From Roseiarcus fermentans (GTDB taxonomy: Bacteria; Pseudomonadota; Alphaproteobacteria; Rhizobiales; Beijerinckiaceae): a stretch of 64,000 nucleotides of DNA. The DNA is taken from positions 1 through 64,000 of the forward strand of contig NZ_QNRK01000027.1 in assembly GCF_003315135.1 (NCBI RefSeq), given 5' to 3'. The notes below the pieces were generated by a model. The model did no database searches. It was given only the letters and a program-made list of their open reading frames with translations, and was not told the DNA's origin. Shown here in pieces: positions 48,081 to 56,952 of the stretch (its first letter is position 1; every line of letters starts with the position of its first letter). The position numbers and the translations under genes were made by a program.

Positions 48081-48265
48081 AGGCTCGAGGGGCGCGGCGC
48101 CGCAAAGCCCGCGGAAAGCCGGGCGCCGCGCCCCGATCCCCGCGCAAGTGGGAGGGCCTCCGCGGGGGCGACCGGCGGGCCGATGTGGCGGTCCGACAGC
48201 CGTTCTTCGTGCGACCGATCCCCGCCGCACGCACCGCCACCATAGCCGAGCGGTTGCGCGGCGGC

Positions 48266-48281
48266 TGTGAGCGGCGTCACA
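48266..48281. promoter_or_regulatory. CRP-type operator 1 (perfect palindrome)
   Basis: TGTGAGCGGCGTCACA is a perfect TGTGA-N6-TCACA site, the consensus for E. coli-type CRP. It lies 227 bases before the Crp-family start codon at 48493, in the gene-free gap 48081–48492. A second perfect site begins 34 bases downstream. Confidence 0.8.
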
Positions 48282-48299
48282 CGAAAGCGATGCGCCGAG

Positions 48300-48315
48300 T
48301 GTGATCTTCGTCACA
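48300..48315. promoter_or_regulatory. CRP-type operator 2 (perfect palindrome)
   Basis: TGTGATCTTCGTCACA is a second perfect TGTGA-N6-TCACA site, 34 bases from the first, about three helix turns. A further 20-base dyad (GACGCGCGG…CCGCGCGTC, 48359–48378) lies downstream, and an AT-rich TATTTATT at 48426–48433 may belong to the promoter. The arrangement suggests autoregulation of the Crp-family gene that follows. Confidence 0.8.
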
Positions 48316-48492
48316 GCGGGACGCGAGCGCGCGCGATAACGGTCGGTTACGGGAAAACGACGCGCGGGACCGCGCGTCGCTCGATGGATCATCCTTTCGC
48401 ACCGCGCTAGCGGAGCGAAAACAGGTATTTATTCCCGCTTGACGATTGGCCGGGCCTCGTCCACGGTCGCCGGACAAGTTCGAGCGGAGTCG

Positions 48493-49182
48493 ATGTCGGT
48501 CCCCAGCACGCTGGCGGCGCACCGCTATTTTCGATCGTTCGACGCCGAGACCTGCAAGGGTCTCGATCGGCAGTGCATCTGGCTGCGAACGACGGCGGGA
48601 GCCTGGATTCTCGACCAGTCGGCGACCGACCGCGACGTCTTCTTCATCCTGTCGGGCCAGTTGCGCGCCGTCTACAACAACGCCCGCCAGGACCTGATCT
48701 TCAACGACATGAACGCCGGCTCGATTTTCGGCGAGATGGCGGCGATCGACGGCGCCCCGCGGGCCGCCAGCGTGTTCGCCATCGTCGATTCGCTGGTCGC
48801 GAAGATGCCGGCCAACCTGTTCGTCGAGACGATGTTCAACAACCGCCCGCTGTGCGAGGCCGTGGTCAAGACGCTGATCCAGCGCCTGCGCGCCATGTCG
48901 AGCCGGGTGAGCGAGCTCGGCGCGCTCAACGTGCGTTGCCGGGTTCATGCCGAACTGCTGCGTCTCGCCCGGCGCGATCGCGACGACCCGCGACGCGCCA
49001 TCATCGTGACGCCGCCGAATCAGTCCGAACTCGCAGCGCGCATCAACACGAGGCGCGAAACCGTGTCGCGCGAGATCAACGCGATGGAGCGCAACGGCCT
49101 GATCGAGCGCCGCCGCGGCGCGATCGTGATCACCGACGTTCTCAAGCTCAGCGCGGAGCTGCAGCAGGCGAGCAGCGGCTGA
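48493..49182 (+). CDS. Crp/Fnr-family transcriptional regulator
   Basis: This 229-residue regulator has an N-terminal cyclic-nucleotide-binding-type beta roll (DVFFILSGQLRAVYNN; GSIFGEMAAIDGAPRAASVFA, matching the family's G-E-x-A loop, including the R-A-A-S that contacts the phosphate in cAMP-binding members), a long dimer helix, and a winged helix-turn-helix with PNQSELAARINTRRETVSRE. The recognition helix R-E-T-V-S-R (residues 188–193) has the same Arg, Glu and Arg positions as E. coli CRP, which read TGTGA. Two perfect TGTGA-N6-TCACA sites lie upstream, so it probably binds its own promoter. There is no Fnr-type N-terminal Cys cluster. The ATG at 48493 follows GGAG. Confidence 0.9.
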   Translation: MSVPSTLAAHRYFRSFDAETCKGLDRQCIWLRTTAGAWILDQSATDRDVFFILSGQLRAVYNNARQDLIFNDMNAGSIFGEMAAIDGAPRAASVFAIVDSLVAKMPANLFVETMFNNRPLCEAVVKTLIQRLRAMSSRVSELGALNVRCRVHAELLRLARRDRDDPRRAIIVTPPNQSELAARINTRRETVSREINAMERNGLIERRRGAIVITDVLKLSAELQQASSG

Positions 49183-49252
49183 GTCGAACCGCCGGCGTGG
49201 CCGTCGTTGCGACTACGCCCGCGTTTTCAAGGTTTTGGACCCCGGAATTGAT

Positions 49253-49434
49253 ACTCCCAAGCCGGCGCCGCCCTCTCCCTTGGGGAGAGGGACAGCCGGG
49301 CGAAGCCCGGCAGGGTGAGGGCTCGGAACGCCGACAGTCGGCCTGGCGCACCCTCACCTGGCCGCTTCGCGGCCTGTCCTCTCCCTGAGGGAGAGGGATT
49401 GCCCACTGCCTCACCCCGGCTTTGGAGTTACTGG
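49253..49434. repeat. Inverted repeat pair (family C)
   Basis: Two arms face each other: the left (49271–49321) has CCCTCTCCCTTGGGGAGAGG, then CCGGGCGAAGCCCGG and AGGGTGAGGG; the right (49350–49397) has the inverse CCCTCACCTGG, GCCGCTTCGCGGC and CCTCTCCCTGAGGGAGAGG. Short outer pairs (CCAAGCCGG and CCGGCTTTGG) bracket them. The central 25 bases are not repeated. This is the common Hyphomicrobiales REP-type design and holds no gene. It fills most of the gap 49183–49636. Confidence 0.8.
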
Positions 49435-49636
49435 AATTGAACCCAGTGACAAGAACTGACGCGCGTGCGGGAGGTCCCGCCGCCCGGCTGGCCCCCAAAC
49501 GTATTGACGGGCGCATGTGCGCGATGCGAGGGCGGGTCGCGATCTCGGGGCCGCAGCGCGCGTAGAGACCGGCTCCGGGTCGCGACGTTTCAGCGCCGGA
49601 GCCGCGATCGTCCGGCCTCTCTTGGAGGAAAGAGCC

Positions 49637-50164
49637 ATGAGCGATCTCGTTTTCATCGTGTTCGACAGCGAAGCCAAAGCCGAAGAAGTCCGCAACAAGG
49701 TCCTCGACCTGCAGAAGGACTACCTGATTGAACTCGAGGACGCCGTGATCGCAATCCGCGGCGAAAACGGCCGCATCAAGCTCAACCAGATCATGCACCC
49801 GACCACATTCGGCGCCGTGTCCGGCGCGTTCTGGGGCATGCTGATCGGCTGGGTCTTCTTCATGCCGCTGATCGGAGCGGCGCTCGGCGCCGCGGGCGGC
49901 GCGCTCGGCGGCGCCATGACCGACGTCGGCATCAACGACAATCAGATGCGGGAAGACGCCCGCAAGGCGATGACGCCGGGCAAGGCCGGGCTGTTCCTGC
50001 TGATCCGCAAGATGACGACCGACAAGGTGCTCGACGATCTCAAGGGCGAGGGCGGAACGGTGATCAGCACCTCGTTCGATCACGCCAAGGAGGAAGCGCT
50101 CAAGGCGGCGCTCGCCGCCCACGTTCCGGCGCCGGCGACCGACGCGCCGCCCGCCGCTTCCTGA
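49637..50164 (+). CDS. DUF1269 family protein
   Basis: This 175-residue protein is DUF1269: SDLVFIVFDSEAKAEEVRNK, then EDAVIAIRGENGRIKLNQ, a hydrophobic glycine-rich double segment (GAFWGMLIGWVFFMPLIG; GAALGAAGGALGGAMTDVG), then RKAMTPGKAGLFLLIRKM. The central segment looks like a membrane hairpin or a transmembrane zipper. The family is membrane-associated and of unknown function, often stress-linked. GGAGGAAA precedes the ATG. It stands alone before the proton ATPase. Confidence 0.88.
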   Translation: MSDLVFIVFDSEAKAEEVRNKVLDLQKDYLIELEDAVIAIRGENGRIKLNQIMHPTTFGAVSGAFWGMLIGWVFFMPLIGAALGAAGGALGGAMTDVGINDNQMREDARKAMTPGKAGLFLLIRKMTTDKVLDDLKGEGGTVISTSFDHAKEEALKAALAAHVPAPATDAPPAAS

Positions 50165-50512
50165 ACGCCCGTCCTTTCCCCGCGCGCGGCTGCCTGCCGG
50201 GGAGTCGTCAGCCGCGCGGGGCTCGGGCCAGACCCCCGCCCGCACCGGCGCGATCGGGAAAGCCGGCCGGCGCCGAGCGCGCCCCTCGCCGAACTGCGTC
50301 GCCACGAAGGGGGACGAGGCGCCGAAAGGCGCCTGAGCCCGCGGCGTATCGACGCAGAATCCTCGGGGAGGCTGGCGTTAGCGCCCGACATGGGCGCCAA
50401 GTCCCGTGTTGCCCCGCAATCCCTGTCGGGTCGCCAGGAATCGGCGGCGCCCCGTCGACTCGCCATGGGTCGACGCGTGGATCTGGCCAATGTTTCTTCC
50501 GGGTGCGGTTCC
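50165..50512. other. Gene-free region before the proton ATPase
   Basis: No gene is supported. The ATPase frame stays open upstream to an ATG at 50390, so the true start could lie earlier than the one chosen. I see no promoter boxes or operator palindrome. Confidence 0.4.
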
Positions 50513-53128
50513 ATGTCCGAAACGGCTGTCCAACCGGGCCATGACGACGGACTCTCCGCCGGCTCGAGCTCAAGCGCGACGACGATGAACGGCGACGCCG
50601 GCGCCGGCAAGCCGAAGCGGCTCGACGCCGCCGCGATCGCCGCCAGATTCGCCGAGCTGAAGAGCTCGGCGAAGGGCCTGACCTCGGACGAGGCCAGGGC
50701 CCGGCTCGCCAAGGATGGCCCGAACGCCATCGTCGCCCGGGAGGAGCCGCTCTGGCGCAAGGCGGTCGCGTATTTCTGGGGTCCGATCCCATGGATGATC
50801 GAGGCCGCGGCGCTGATTTCGCTCGCTCGGCAAGACTGGCCCGACTTCATCGTCGTGACCGGCCTCCTCGTCTACAACGCCGCCGTCGGCTTCTGGCAGG
50901 ACGCCAAGGCCGCCTCGGCGCTCGCCGCCCTCAAGAAGGGCCTCGCCCTGACGTCGCGCGCGCTGCGCGACGGCGCGTGGCGGACGATCGACGCCGCCGA
51001 CCTCGTCATGGGCGACGTGGTCGACGTCACCGCCGGAAAGATCGTCCCCGCCGACCTCGTGCTGACCGGCGGCGCGTATCTGTCGATCGACCAGGCGGCG
51101 CTGACCGGCGAATCCCTGCCGGTCAGCAAGGCGATCGGCGACTCCGCCTATTCCGGCTCGATCGCCAAGCAAGGCGACATGCAGGGCCTCGTCACCGAGA
51201 TCGGCGACAACACCTTCTTCGGCCGCACGGCCGGGCTCGTCGCCTCGGCGGGCGCGCAGTCGCATTCGCAGAAGGCGGTGGTGCAGATCGGCGACTTCCT
51301 GATCCTGCTCGCGGCGGCGCTCGCGGTCGTCCTGGTCGGCACGCAGGTCTACCGCACCATGGTCGTTCCCGGCCACTGGAGCTTGGACCAGGCCGGGCAG
51401 ATCGCGCAGTTCGTGCTGGTGCTCCTCGTCGCCTCGGTGCCGGTGGCGCTGCCGGCGGTCATGTCGGTCACGCTCGCGCTCGGCGCGCTGGCGCTCTCGA
51501 AGCAAAAGGCGATCGTGTCGCGACTGTCGGCGATCGACGAGCTCGCCGGCGTCGACGTGCTGTGCAGCGACAAGACCGGCACGCTGACCCAGAACAAGCT
51601 GACGCTGTCGACGCCCATCCCGTTCGGGGGCGTGCATCCGGAGGAGATCGTCGACGGCGCGGCGCTCGCGACCAAGGCCGACAGCGACGACGCGATCGAT
51701 CAGGCGGTCATGAAGGCGATCTCCGACCCGCAGGCGCTCGCCCGGTGGAAGCAGACGAATCTCGCGCCGTTCGATCCGGTCAACAAGCGCACGATGACGA
51801 CCGTGACCGACCCGCAGGGCAAGACCTGGCGGTTCGCCAAGGGGGCGCCGCAAGCGATCTCGGCCTTGTGCAAGCTCGATCCGGCGACGGAGACGACATA
51901 CGACGACAAGGTCGACGAGCTGGCGAAGCACGGGTTCCGCGCGCTCGGCGTCGCAAGATCGGAGGACAACGGCAAGACCTGGACGCTGCTGGGCATCCTG
52001 TCCCTGCTCGACCCGCCGCGGCCCGACGCCGCCTCGACCATCGCCCAAACCCGGAAGCTCGGCCTCGCGGTCAAGATGGTCACCGGCGACGACGTCGCCA
52101 TCGGCAGTGAAATCGCGCGGGAGCTCGGACTGGGCGCGCGCCTCCTGGTCGCGAGCGACGTGTTCCCGAAGGGCGCGGACCCGAACCGGATCTCGCTCGA
52201 CGCGGCGCACGCGGTCGAACGCGCCGACGGATTCGCGCGCGTCTTTCCCGAGCACAAGTACGAGATCGTCAAGAGCCTGCAGGAGACCGGCCACATCGTC
52301 GCCATGACCGGCGACGGCGTGAACGACGCGCCGGCGCTCAAGCAGGCCGACTGCGGCATCGCGGTCAGCGGCGCGACCGACGCCGCACGCAGCGCGGCCG
52401 CCCTGATCCTGACCGCGCCCGGGCTCTCGACCATCGTCAACGCAATCGTCGAGGCGCGAAAAATCTTCGAGCGCATCACGAGCTACGTCTACTACCGGAT
52501 CGCGATGACCATCGCGATCATGCTGACGGTCGTGCTGTCGAGCGTGCTCTTCGCCATCCAGCCGCTGACCGCGATCATGATCGTCGCGCTCGCCCTGCTC
52601 GACGACATCCCGATCATGACCATCGCCTACGACAACGTGCGCACGGCCGAAGCTCCGGTGCGCTGGAACATGCATCGCATCCTGGTGTTCTCCGGCGTCA
52701 TGGGCCTCATGGCGACGGCGCAGAGTTTCGGCCTCGTGCTGCTCGGGCTCGAGTGGATGAACGACCAGGCCCTGACGGCGTGGCGGCCGATCGACCCCAG
52801 CCATCTCCAGACGATGCTGTTCCTGCAACTCGCCGCGGGCGGCCACATGCTGCTGTTCGTCGTGCGCGCGCGGGGCTCGATGTTCGCTCCGCCCTGGCCG
52901 TCGGCGCCGCTGTTCCTCGCCATCGTCGCGACCCAGGTCGTGGCGGTGCTGATGTGCGCCTACGGCGTCCTCGTCCCGGCCTTGCCGTGGGCGCTGATCG
53001 GGGTGGCGTGGGCCTATGTGATCGGCTGGACGATCGTCACCGACGTGGTGAAGCTCATCTTCAACCGGACCGACGCCGGGCGCGAGCGGGTCGGGCCGCT
53101 GGCCGCCCATACGGCCTCGCTTCGCTGA
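50513..53128 (+). CDS. Plasma-membrane proton-efflux P-type ATPase (P3A)
   Basis: This 871-residue pump has all P-type ATPase landmarks: TGES actuator motif near residue 198, the phosphorylated Asp 353 in CSDKTGTLT, KGAPQAI nucleotide site, and GDGVNDAPALKQAD near residue 600. The P3A branch is shown by the direct link to H+ pumps: WGPIPWMIEAAALISLA in the first helices and LLDDIPIMTIAYDNV in helix 6, where an Asp equivalent to the plant proton-binding residue sits. It would extrude protons with ATP, which supports acid or stress tolerance. The ATG at 50513 is chosen; alternative upstream starts exist. Confidence 0.94.
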   Translation: MSETAVQPGHDDGLSAGSSSSATTMNGDAGAGKPKRLDAAAIAARFAELKSSAKGLTSDEARARLAKDGPNAIVAREEPLWRKAVAYFWGPIPWMIEAAALISLARQDWPDFIVVTGLLVYNAAVGFWQDAKAASALAALKKGLALTSRALRDGAWRTIDAADLVMGDVVDVTAGKIVPADLVLTGGAYLSIDQAALTGESLPVSKAIGDSAYSGSIAKQGDMQGLVTEIGDNTFFGRTAGLVASAGAQSHSQKAVVQIGDFLILLAAALAVVLVGTQVYRTMVVPGHWSLDQAGQIAQFVLVLLVASVPVALPAVMSVTLALGALALSKQKAIVSRLSAIDELAGVDVLCSDKTGTLTQNKLTLSTPIPFGGVHPEEIVDGAALATKADSDDAIDQAVMKAISDPQALARWKQTNLAPFDPVNKRTMTTVTDPQGKTWRFAKGAPQAISALCKLDPATETTYDDKVDELAKHGFRALGVARSEDNGKTWTLLGILSLLDPPRPDAASTIAQTRKLGLAVKMVTGDDVAIGSEIARELGLGARLLVASDVFPKGADPNRISLDAAHAVERADGFARVFPEHKYEIVKSLQETGHIVAMTGDGVNDAPALKQADCGIAVSGATDAARSAAALILTAPGLSTIVNAIVEARKIFERITSYVYYRIAMTIAIMLTVVLSSVLFAIQPLTAIMIVALALLDDIPIMTIAYDNVRTAEAPVRWNMHRILVFSGVMGLMATAQSFGLVLLGLEWMNDQALTAWRPIDPSHLQTMLFLQLAAGGHMLLFVVRARGSMFAPPWPSAPLFLAIVATQVVAVLMCAYGVLVPALPWALIGVAWAYVIGWTIVTDVVKLIFNRTDAGRERVGPLAAHTASLR

Positions 53129-53149
53129 CCGCGCCGTCCGCCGGCGCGC

Positions 53150-54814
53150 TCACCCCGCGACGGTCACGGGCTGAAGAAGCGGGGCCTTCCGCCGGCTTTC
53201 CCGGTTGCGCTTGGGCGCGATCAGGAACTCCGCGTTCGGCGGCGCCTTCAGGAACTTGTGCGCCTCCGCCTCGACCATCTGGTCGGCCTTGGTGACGCGC
53301 GCGCGCAGGTGCTTCAGTTCGAGGATCGACTGGATGAGGAACGTCTCGACGATGCGGCCGACGTCGCCCGCGTCCACGAACACGTTCCAGGCGAAGGCGC
53401 CGTCGCGCCTCCGCTCTTGGCCGATCTCCTGCATGATGGCGAGAAACGGCGCCCGGTCCTCCCGCTCGACCCGGTATTCGACCGTGACCAGCACCGGGCC
53501 CTGGTCGTCGTCGACCGCGAGGACAAAGGCGCGGTCGCGCCAGTGCAGCGACGGCGTCAGGTCCTGCCCGGCGGCGGTCTGCAGCTTCCGTGTCCAGGTC
53601 GCCGCCATTCCGATCAGGGTCCCGGCCGCCGCGACATAGAGGGTCGTGGGCAAGCCCCAGACGCTCGCGACCTTGCCCCAGACGGCGCTGCCGATCGTCA
53701 TCGCGCCGAAATAGGCGGTGAGCAAAATCGCCATGCCGCGCCCGCGCACCCAGTCCGGAAGCGCCACCTGCGCCGACACGAACAGGGTCGTCATCATCAG
53801 GGTCCAGCACGCGCCGGCGAGGAAACTGACGGCGAGCGCGGGAGCGAGCGTCTCAGCCGCCCCGTACACGACCAGCGCAGCGATCGTGCCGACCGTCGCG
53901 AGCCGCGCCAGCCAGTCGGGGCCGAGCCGGTCCTTCAGCCACCCGAGGCCGAGCGAGGCGACGATCGACCCGAGCCCGATCATGCCGAGGAGCGCCCCGT
54001 AGACCGCGGGCCCGTTGTGCATCTGGCTGCGGGCGACCAGCGGCAGCAGCGCCCAGTAGGCGCTGCCGAACAGGAAGAAGGCGACGGCCCGCAGAAGCGT
54101 CGCGTCCATGTCGCGGTTGTGCCGGACGTAGCGCAGGCCGGTGCGGACGGCGCTGGAGAAACGCTCCGCGGGCAGCGTCTCGCGCACCCTGCGCGGCGCC
54201 CGCCACCACACCACCGCCGCCACGACCGCCAGATTGCCGATGCAATAGAACCAGAACGGCACGTCGATGCTCAAGGCCGCGATGGCGAACCCGCCGAGCG
54301 CCGGCCCGATCGCGCGGGCGACGCTGTAGCTCGCGTTGTTGATCGCGATGGCGCTGTCCAGATCCTCCTTGCCCACGAGCTTGGGCGTGACCAGTTGCCA
54401 CACCGGCGCGGCGATCGCGCCCCCGATCCCGAGCGCGAACGTGGTCAAGAGCAGGTTCACCGGGGTCGCGAGCTTTGCGCTGACGAGACCGGCGAACACG
54501 ATCGAGATCGCGAGCACGGCGACCTGCGCCGCGAGCAACAGGCGGCGCGCGTCGACGATGTCGGCGAGCGCCCCCGCCGGCACGGTCAGCAGGAACATCG
54601 GCGCCATGGTCGCCACCTGCACCGCCGACACCATCATCGGGTCCGGGTTGAGGCTGGTCATGAGCCAGCTCATCGAGGTGTCGAACATCGCGATGCCGAC
54701 GTTGAAGAGCGCGCTCGCGGCGAGGATGACGGAGAAGGCGAGGTTGCCGAACACGCCCCAGCGCGACCGCTCGCGCGGCGACCCCTCGGCTGCGGCGGTG
54801 GAGGGACTGGTCAA
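53150..54814 (-). CDS. MFS_3-family exporter with C-terminal monooxygenase-like domain
   Basis: This 554-residue protein has 12 transmembrane segments of the MFS_3 (Transmembrane secretion effector, PF05977) type: FDTSMSWLMTSLNPDPMMVSAVQ, MFLLTVPAGALADIVDARRLLL, and then a C-terminal cytosolic extension (GPVLVTVEYRVEREDRAPFL … RRRDGAFAWNVFVDAGD) that resembles an antibiotic-biosynthesis-monooxygenase fold. Family members include siderophore and peptide exporters. The TTG at 54814 has GGAG seven bases upstream and gives a length like that of its paralogue at 58482–60122; an ATG further upstream (54934) is possible. Confidence 0.87.
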   Translation of the reverse strand: MTSPSTAAAEGSPRERSRWGVFGNLAFSVILAASALFNVGIAMFDTSMSWLMTSLNPDPMMVSAVQVATMAPMFLLTVPAGALADIVDARRLLLAAQVAVLAISIVFAGLVSAKLATPVNLLLTTFALGIGGAIAAPVWQLVTPKLVGKEDLDSAIAINNASYSVARAIGPALGGFAIAALSIDVPFWFYCIGNLAVVAAVVWWRAPRRVRETLPAERFSSAVRTGLRYVRHNRDMDATLLRAVAFFLFGSAYWALLPLVARSQMHNGPAVYGALLGMIGLGSIVASLGLGWLKDRLGPDWLARLATVGTIAALVVYGAAETLAPALAVSFLAGACWTLMMTTLFVSAQVALPDWVRGRGMAILLTAYFGAMTIGSAVWGKVASVWGLPTTLYVAAAGTLIGMAATWTRKLQTAAGQDLTPSLHWRDRAFVLAVDDDQGPVLVTVEYRVEREDRAPFLAIMQEIGQERRRDGAFAWNVFVDAGDVGRIVETFLIQSILELKHLRARVTKADQMVEAEAHKFLKAPPNAEFLIAPKRNRESRRKAPLLQPVTVAG

Positions 54815-55013
54815 TCGGGCGCTCCGCGAGTGGGCCGCAGGTCGCCGGAGCGGCGGCCGGACTGGCAGATGGCAAGGCGGGAAAGCAAATTCAAGGCGGT
54901 TCGGTTGCGAACCGCCGGAGAGGACGACGCTCATGCGTGCGGCGACGGGAGGAGCCGCGTCCGGCTATGGCCGTCGCGTTCGGCGGGCGCGCCGAACGGC
55001 CCTGCGGATATCT

Positions 55014-55358
55014 CTACGTTCCCTCGGCAGCCGCAGGGCGATATTTATGCTTCGCATGTCGTGCGGAATCATCGCTTCGCGACGGTGCAGCGGGCGGTCC
55101 CGAGGCAGTCTGACACTTCTCCTCCAGGACTTTGGTTTCCTTCGCGCCACGCAAGGTCACGGTGTTCACGGTGTCCGTCCCGACCAGAAGCGGTCCGACG
55201 TTTTCCCACGACCCGTCGGCATTGCGCTTCCACTCTGCACAACTGAGAGTCAGCGACTTGCCATGAACCTGGACGGACTCTTGCTTGGCGTCTTCGTCCG
55301 CTACCGCGGCGCCCTGCGCCGCGATAAAGGCGAAGGATAGCGCTAGAATTCTAAGCAT
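55014..55358 (-). CDS. Small secreted hypothetical protein
   Basis: This 114-residue protein has a signal peptide (ILALSFAFIAAQGAAVA) and a mature domain with two Cys (LSCAEWKRNADGSWENVG and KVLEEKCQTA), likely a disulphide pair. The pattern W-x-R-N-x-D-G-S-W resembles a small beta-rich secreted family in Hyphomicrobiales, but I cannot name it. The tail is basic and disordered. The ATG at 55358 follows GAGGAAAC. Confidence 0.7.
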   Translation of the reverse strand: MLRILALSFAFIAAQGAAVADEDAKQESVQVHGKSLTLSCAEWKRNADGSWENVGPLLVGTDTVNTVTLRGAKETKVLEEKCQTASGPPAAPSRSDDSARHAKHKYRPAAAEGT

Positions 55359-55521
55359 TGTGGTTTCCTCGGGGCCAATCAATCAGCTCAGCCGCCGCAT
55401 CGAAGCAGCGGACGCCGCTGGAGTCGAGGCCTGCGCCAATCGCCTGCGCGCCGCCGCACAGGGCGAGATCGATTGGCGCCTCCGAGGTTGCGATGGTTGT
55501 CGCCGGCTTGGCCCGCTGTCG

Positions 55522-56457
55522 CTATCGCATGGGAGCAATCACCAGCTTTCCCTTCGGCAAGCCCGTCCGCTCGAGTTCGACCATCGCCGGGATCGCCTCG
55601 GACAGCTGCACGATGCGGCCGATCGCCGGGACGAGCTTGCCCTGCTCGGCCGCGTCGGCGACGCCGGCAAGCGATTGCAGCGTCGGATCGCCGAACACCA
55701 GGTGATGTCGCGACGGGAGCAGGCTGCCGATCATCTTGGCGACCGTGGGGACGATGTGCAGCGACAGGCCGCCGCGTTTCAGCATCGCGCCGCATTGGCT
55801 CAGCGACAGCGCGCCCGCCGTATCGAAGACCACGTCGAAGCGACGTCGGAAGGAAGCGACGTCGAAGGCGCGATAATCGACCACTTCGCCGACGCCCAGC
55901 GCCAGGGCTTCCGCGCGCCCGGACGCGCTGCAACTGCCGACGACCTCGGCGCCGCGCATGCGCGCAATCTGCACCGCCGACCGTCCGACCCCGCCCAGAC
56001 ATCCCGTGACCAAGACCGACTGGCCAGGACTCAGGCTCGCCTTCGCCGCCAGCGCGTTCCAGGCCGTCAGGCCCACGATGGTCAAGGCGGCCGCCTGTTC
56101 GAACGAGACGGACGGCGGCTTGCGCCAAACGTTCTTTTCGTCCGCCACGACGCATTCGGCGAACGCGCCGGCTTGACGGATGGAGGTGACGCCGAAGACG
56201 TGGTCGCCCACCTTGATCCGCTCCGCGCCCGGCCCGACGGCGTCGACCACGCCGGCGAAATCGTGGCCCAGGCCGCGCGGAAACCGGAAACCGGACAGCG
56301 CCTTCAACTCGCCCCGGCGAATCTTCCAATCCATCGGGTTCAAAGACGCAGCCCTGACCTGAACGCGAACTTGGCCACGCCCGGGCTCCGGCCGCTTCGC
56401 CTCGTCCAGCCGCAGTTCCTCCGGACCGCCGTATCGGAAATATTGAACGCGCTTCAT
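55522..56457 (-). CDS. NAD(P)-dependent quinone oxidoreductase/alcohol dehydrogenase-like protein (MDR family)
   Basis: This 311-residue protein is a medium-chain dehydrogenase/reductase: an N-terminal GroES-like part (VRVQVRAASLNPMDWKIRRG; LGHDFAGVVDAVG) and a Rossmann part with VLVTGCLGGVGRSAVQIARMRGAEVVG. It lacks the structural zinc Cys cluster and the catalytic Cys, so it belongs with the zinc-free quinone reductases. It would reduce a quinone or enal with NAD(P)H. The ATG at 56457 follows AGGGGA. The ferredoxin, DUF1330 and AraC genes lie on its right. Confidence 0.88.
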   Translation of the reverse strand: MKRVQYFRYGGPEELRLDEAKRPEPGRGQVRVQVRAASLNPMDWKIRRGELKALSGFRFPRGLGHDFAGVVDAVGPGAERIKVGDHVFGVTSIRQAGAFAECVVADEKNVWRKPPSVSFEQAAALTIVGLTAWNALAAKASLSPGQSVLVTGCLGGVGRSAVQIARMRGAEVVGSCSASGRAEALALGVGEVVDYRAFDVASFRRRFDVVFDTAGALSLSQCGAMLKRGGLSLHIVPTVAKMIGSLLPSRHHLVFGDPTLQSLAGVADAAEQGKLVPAIGRIVQLSEAIPAMVELERTGLPKGKLVIAPMR

Positions 56458-56570
56458 AAGCAATCCCCTCGATCCGCTTTGCACTGACATGGCCAGGTTT
56501 CAATCAAGCCGACCGATCCAGATCGTCTGTGCGAGGTCATCGCAAAGAAATGCTCGCCATGGTCGTACGC

Positions 56571-56861
56571 TCATGGTTTTGCTTTGACGAGTTTGATGGC
56601 GTGCTCAGGGCATGCCTGGACGCACAACCCGCACGCTCGGCAGCGAGCGGCGTTCGGCGTATAGGAAACCTTTCCGCCGTGGACCCGATTCTTGATCTTC
56701 GACAGGAATCCGAGATTTGCGTAGTCGGATCGCTCAATCTTTCGAATTTCGAACACCTGGTAAGGGCATACCTGCGCGCATGGGCCTTTGGCTTCGCAGC
56801 GAGAGAAATCGACGACCGGCGCAAATGCGCCCTCGGGATGTTTGCAGTTTTCATCGCTCAC
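56571..56861 (-). CDS. Ferredoxin-family 4Fe-4S protein
   Basis: This 96-residue protein has two iron–sulphur motifs: a standard C-x2-C-x2-C-x3-C-P (CRACGLCVQACPEHAI) near the C-terminus, and an altered one near the start, C-E-A-K-G-P-C-A-Q-V-C-P, with one Cys fewer and changed spacing. The first centre may be a 3Fe-4S cluster or lack an Fe. It would pass electrons to an oxidoreductase; the neighbours suggest redox or stress function. The GTG at 56861 is chosen because GGAG lies upstream and a long non-homologous start is avoided. Confidence 0.8.
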   Translation of the reverse strand: MSDENCKHPEGAFAPVVDFSRCEAKGPCAQVCPYQVFEIRKIERSDYANLGFLSKIKNRVHGGKVSYTPNAARCRACGLCVQACPEHAIKLVKAKP

Positions 56862-56952
56862 GATATCGCTCCAACGAACGCGGCCCTGTGCGCATGACGG
56901 CTCGAGATCATTCTCCGCGTCCCGCGCATGGATCTTCGATTTTATGTCCGCG

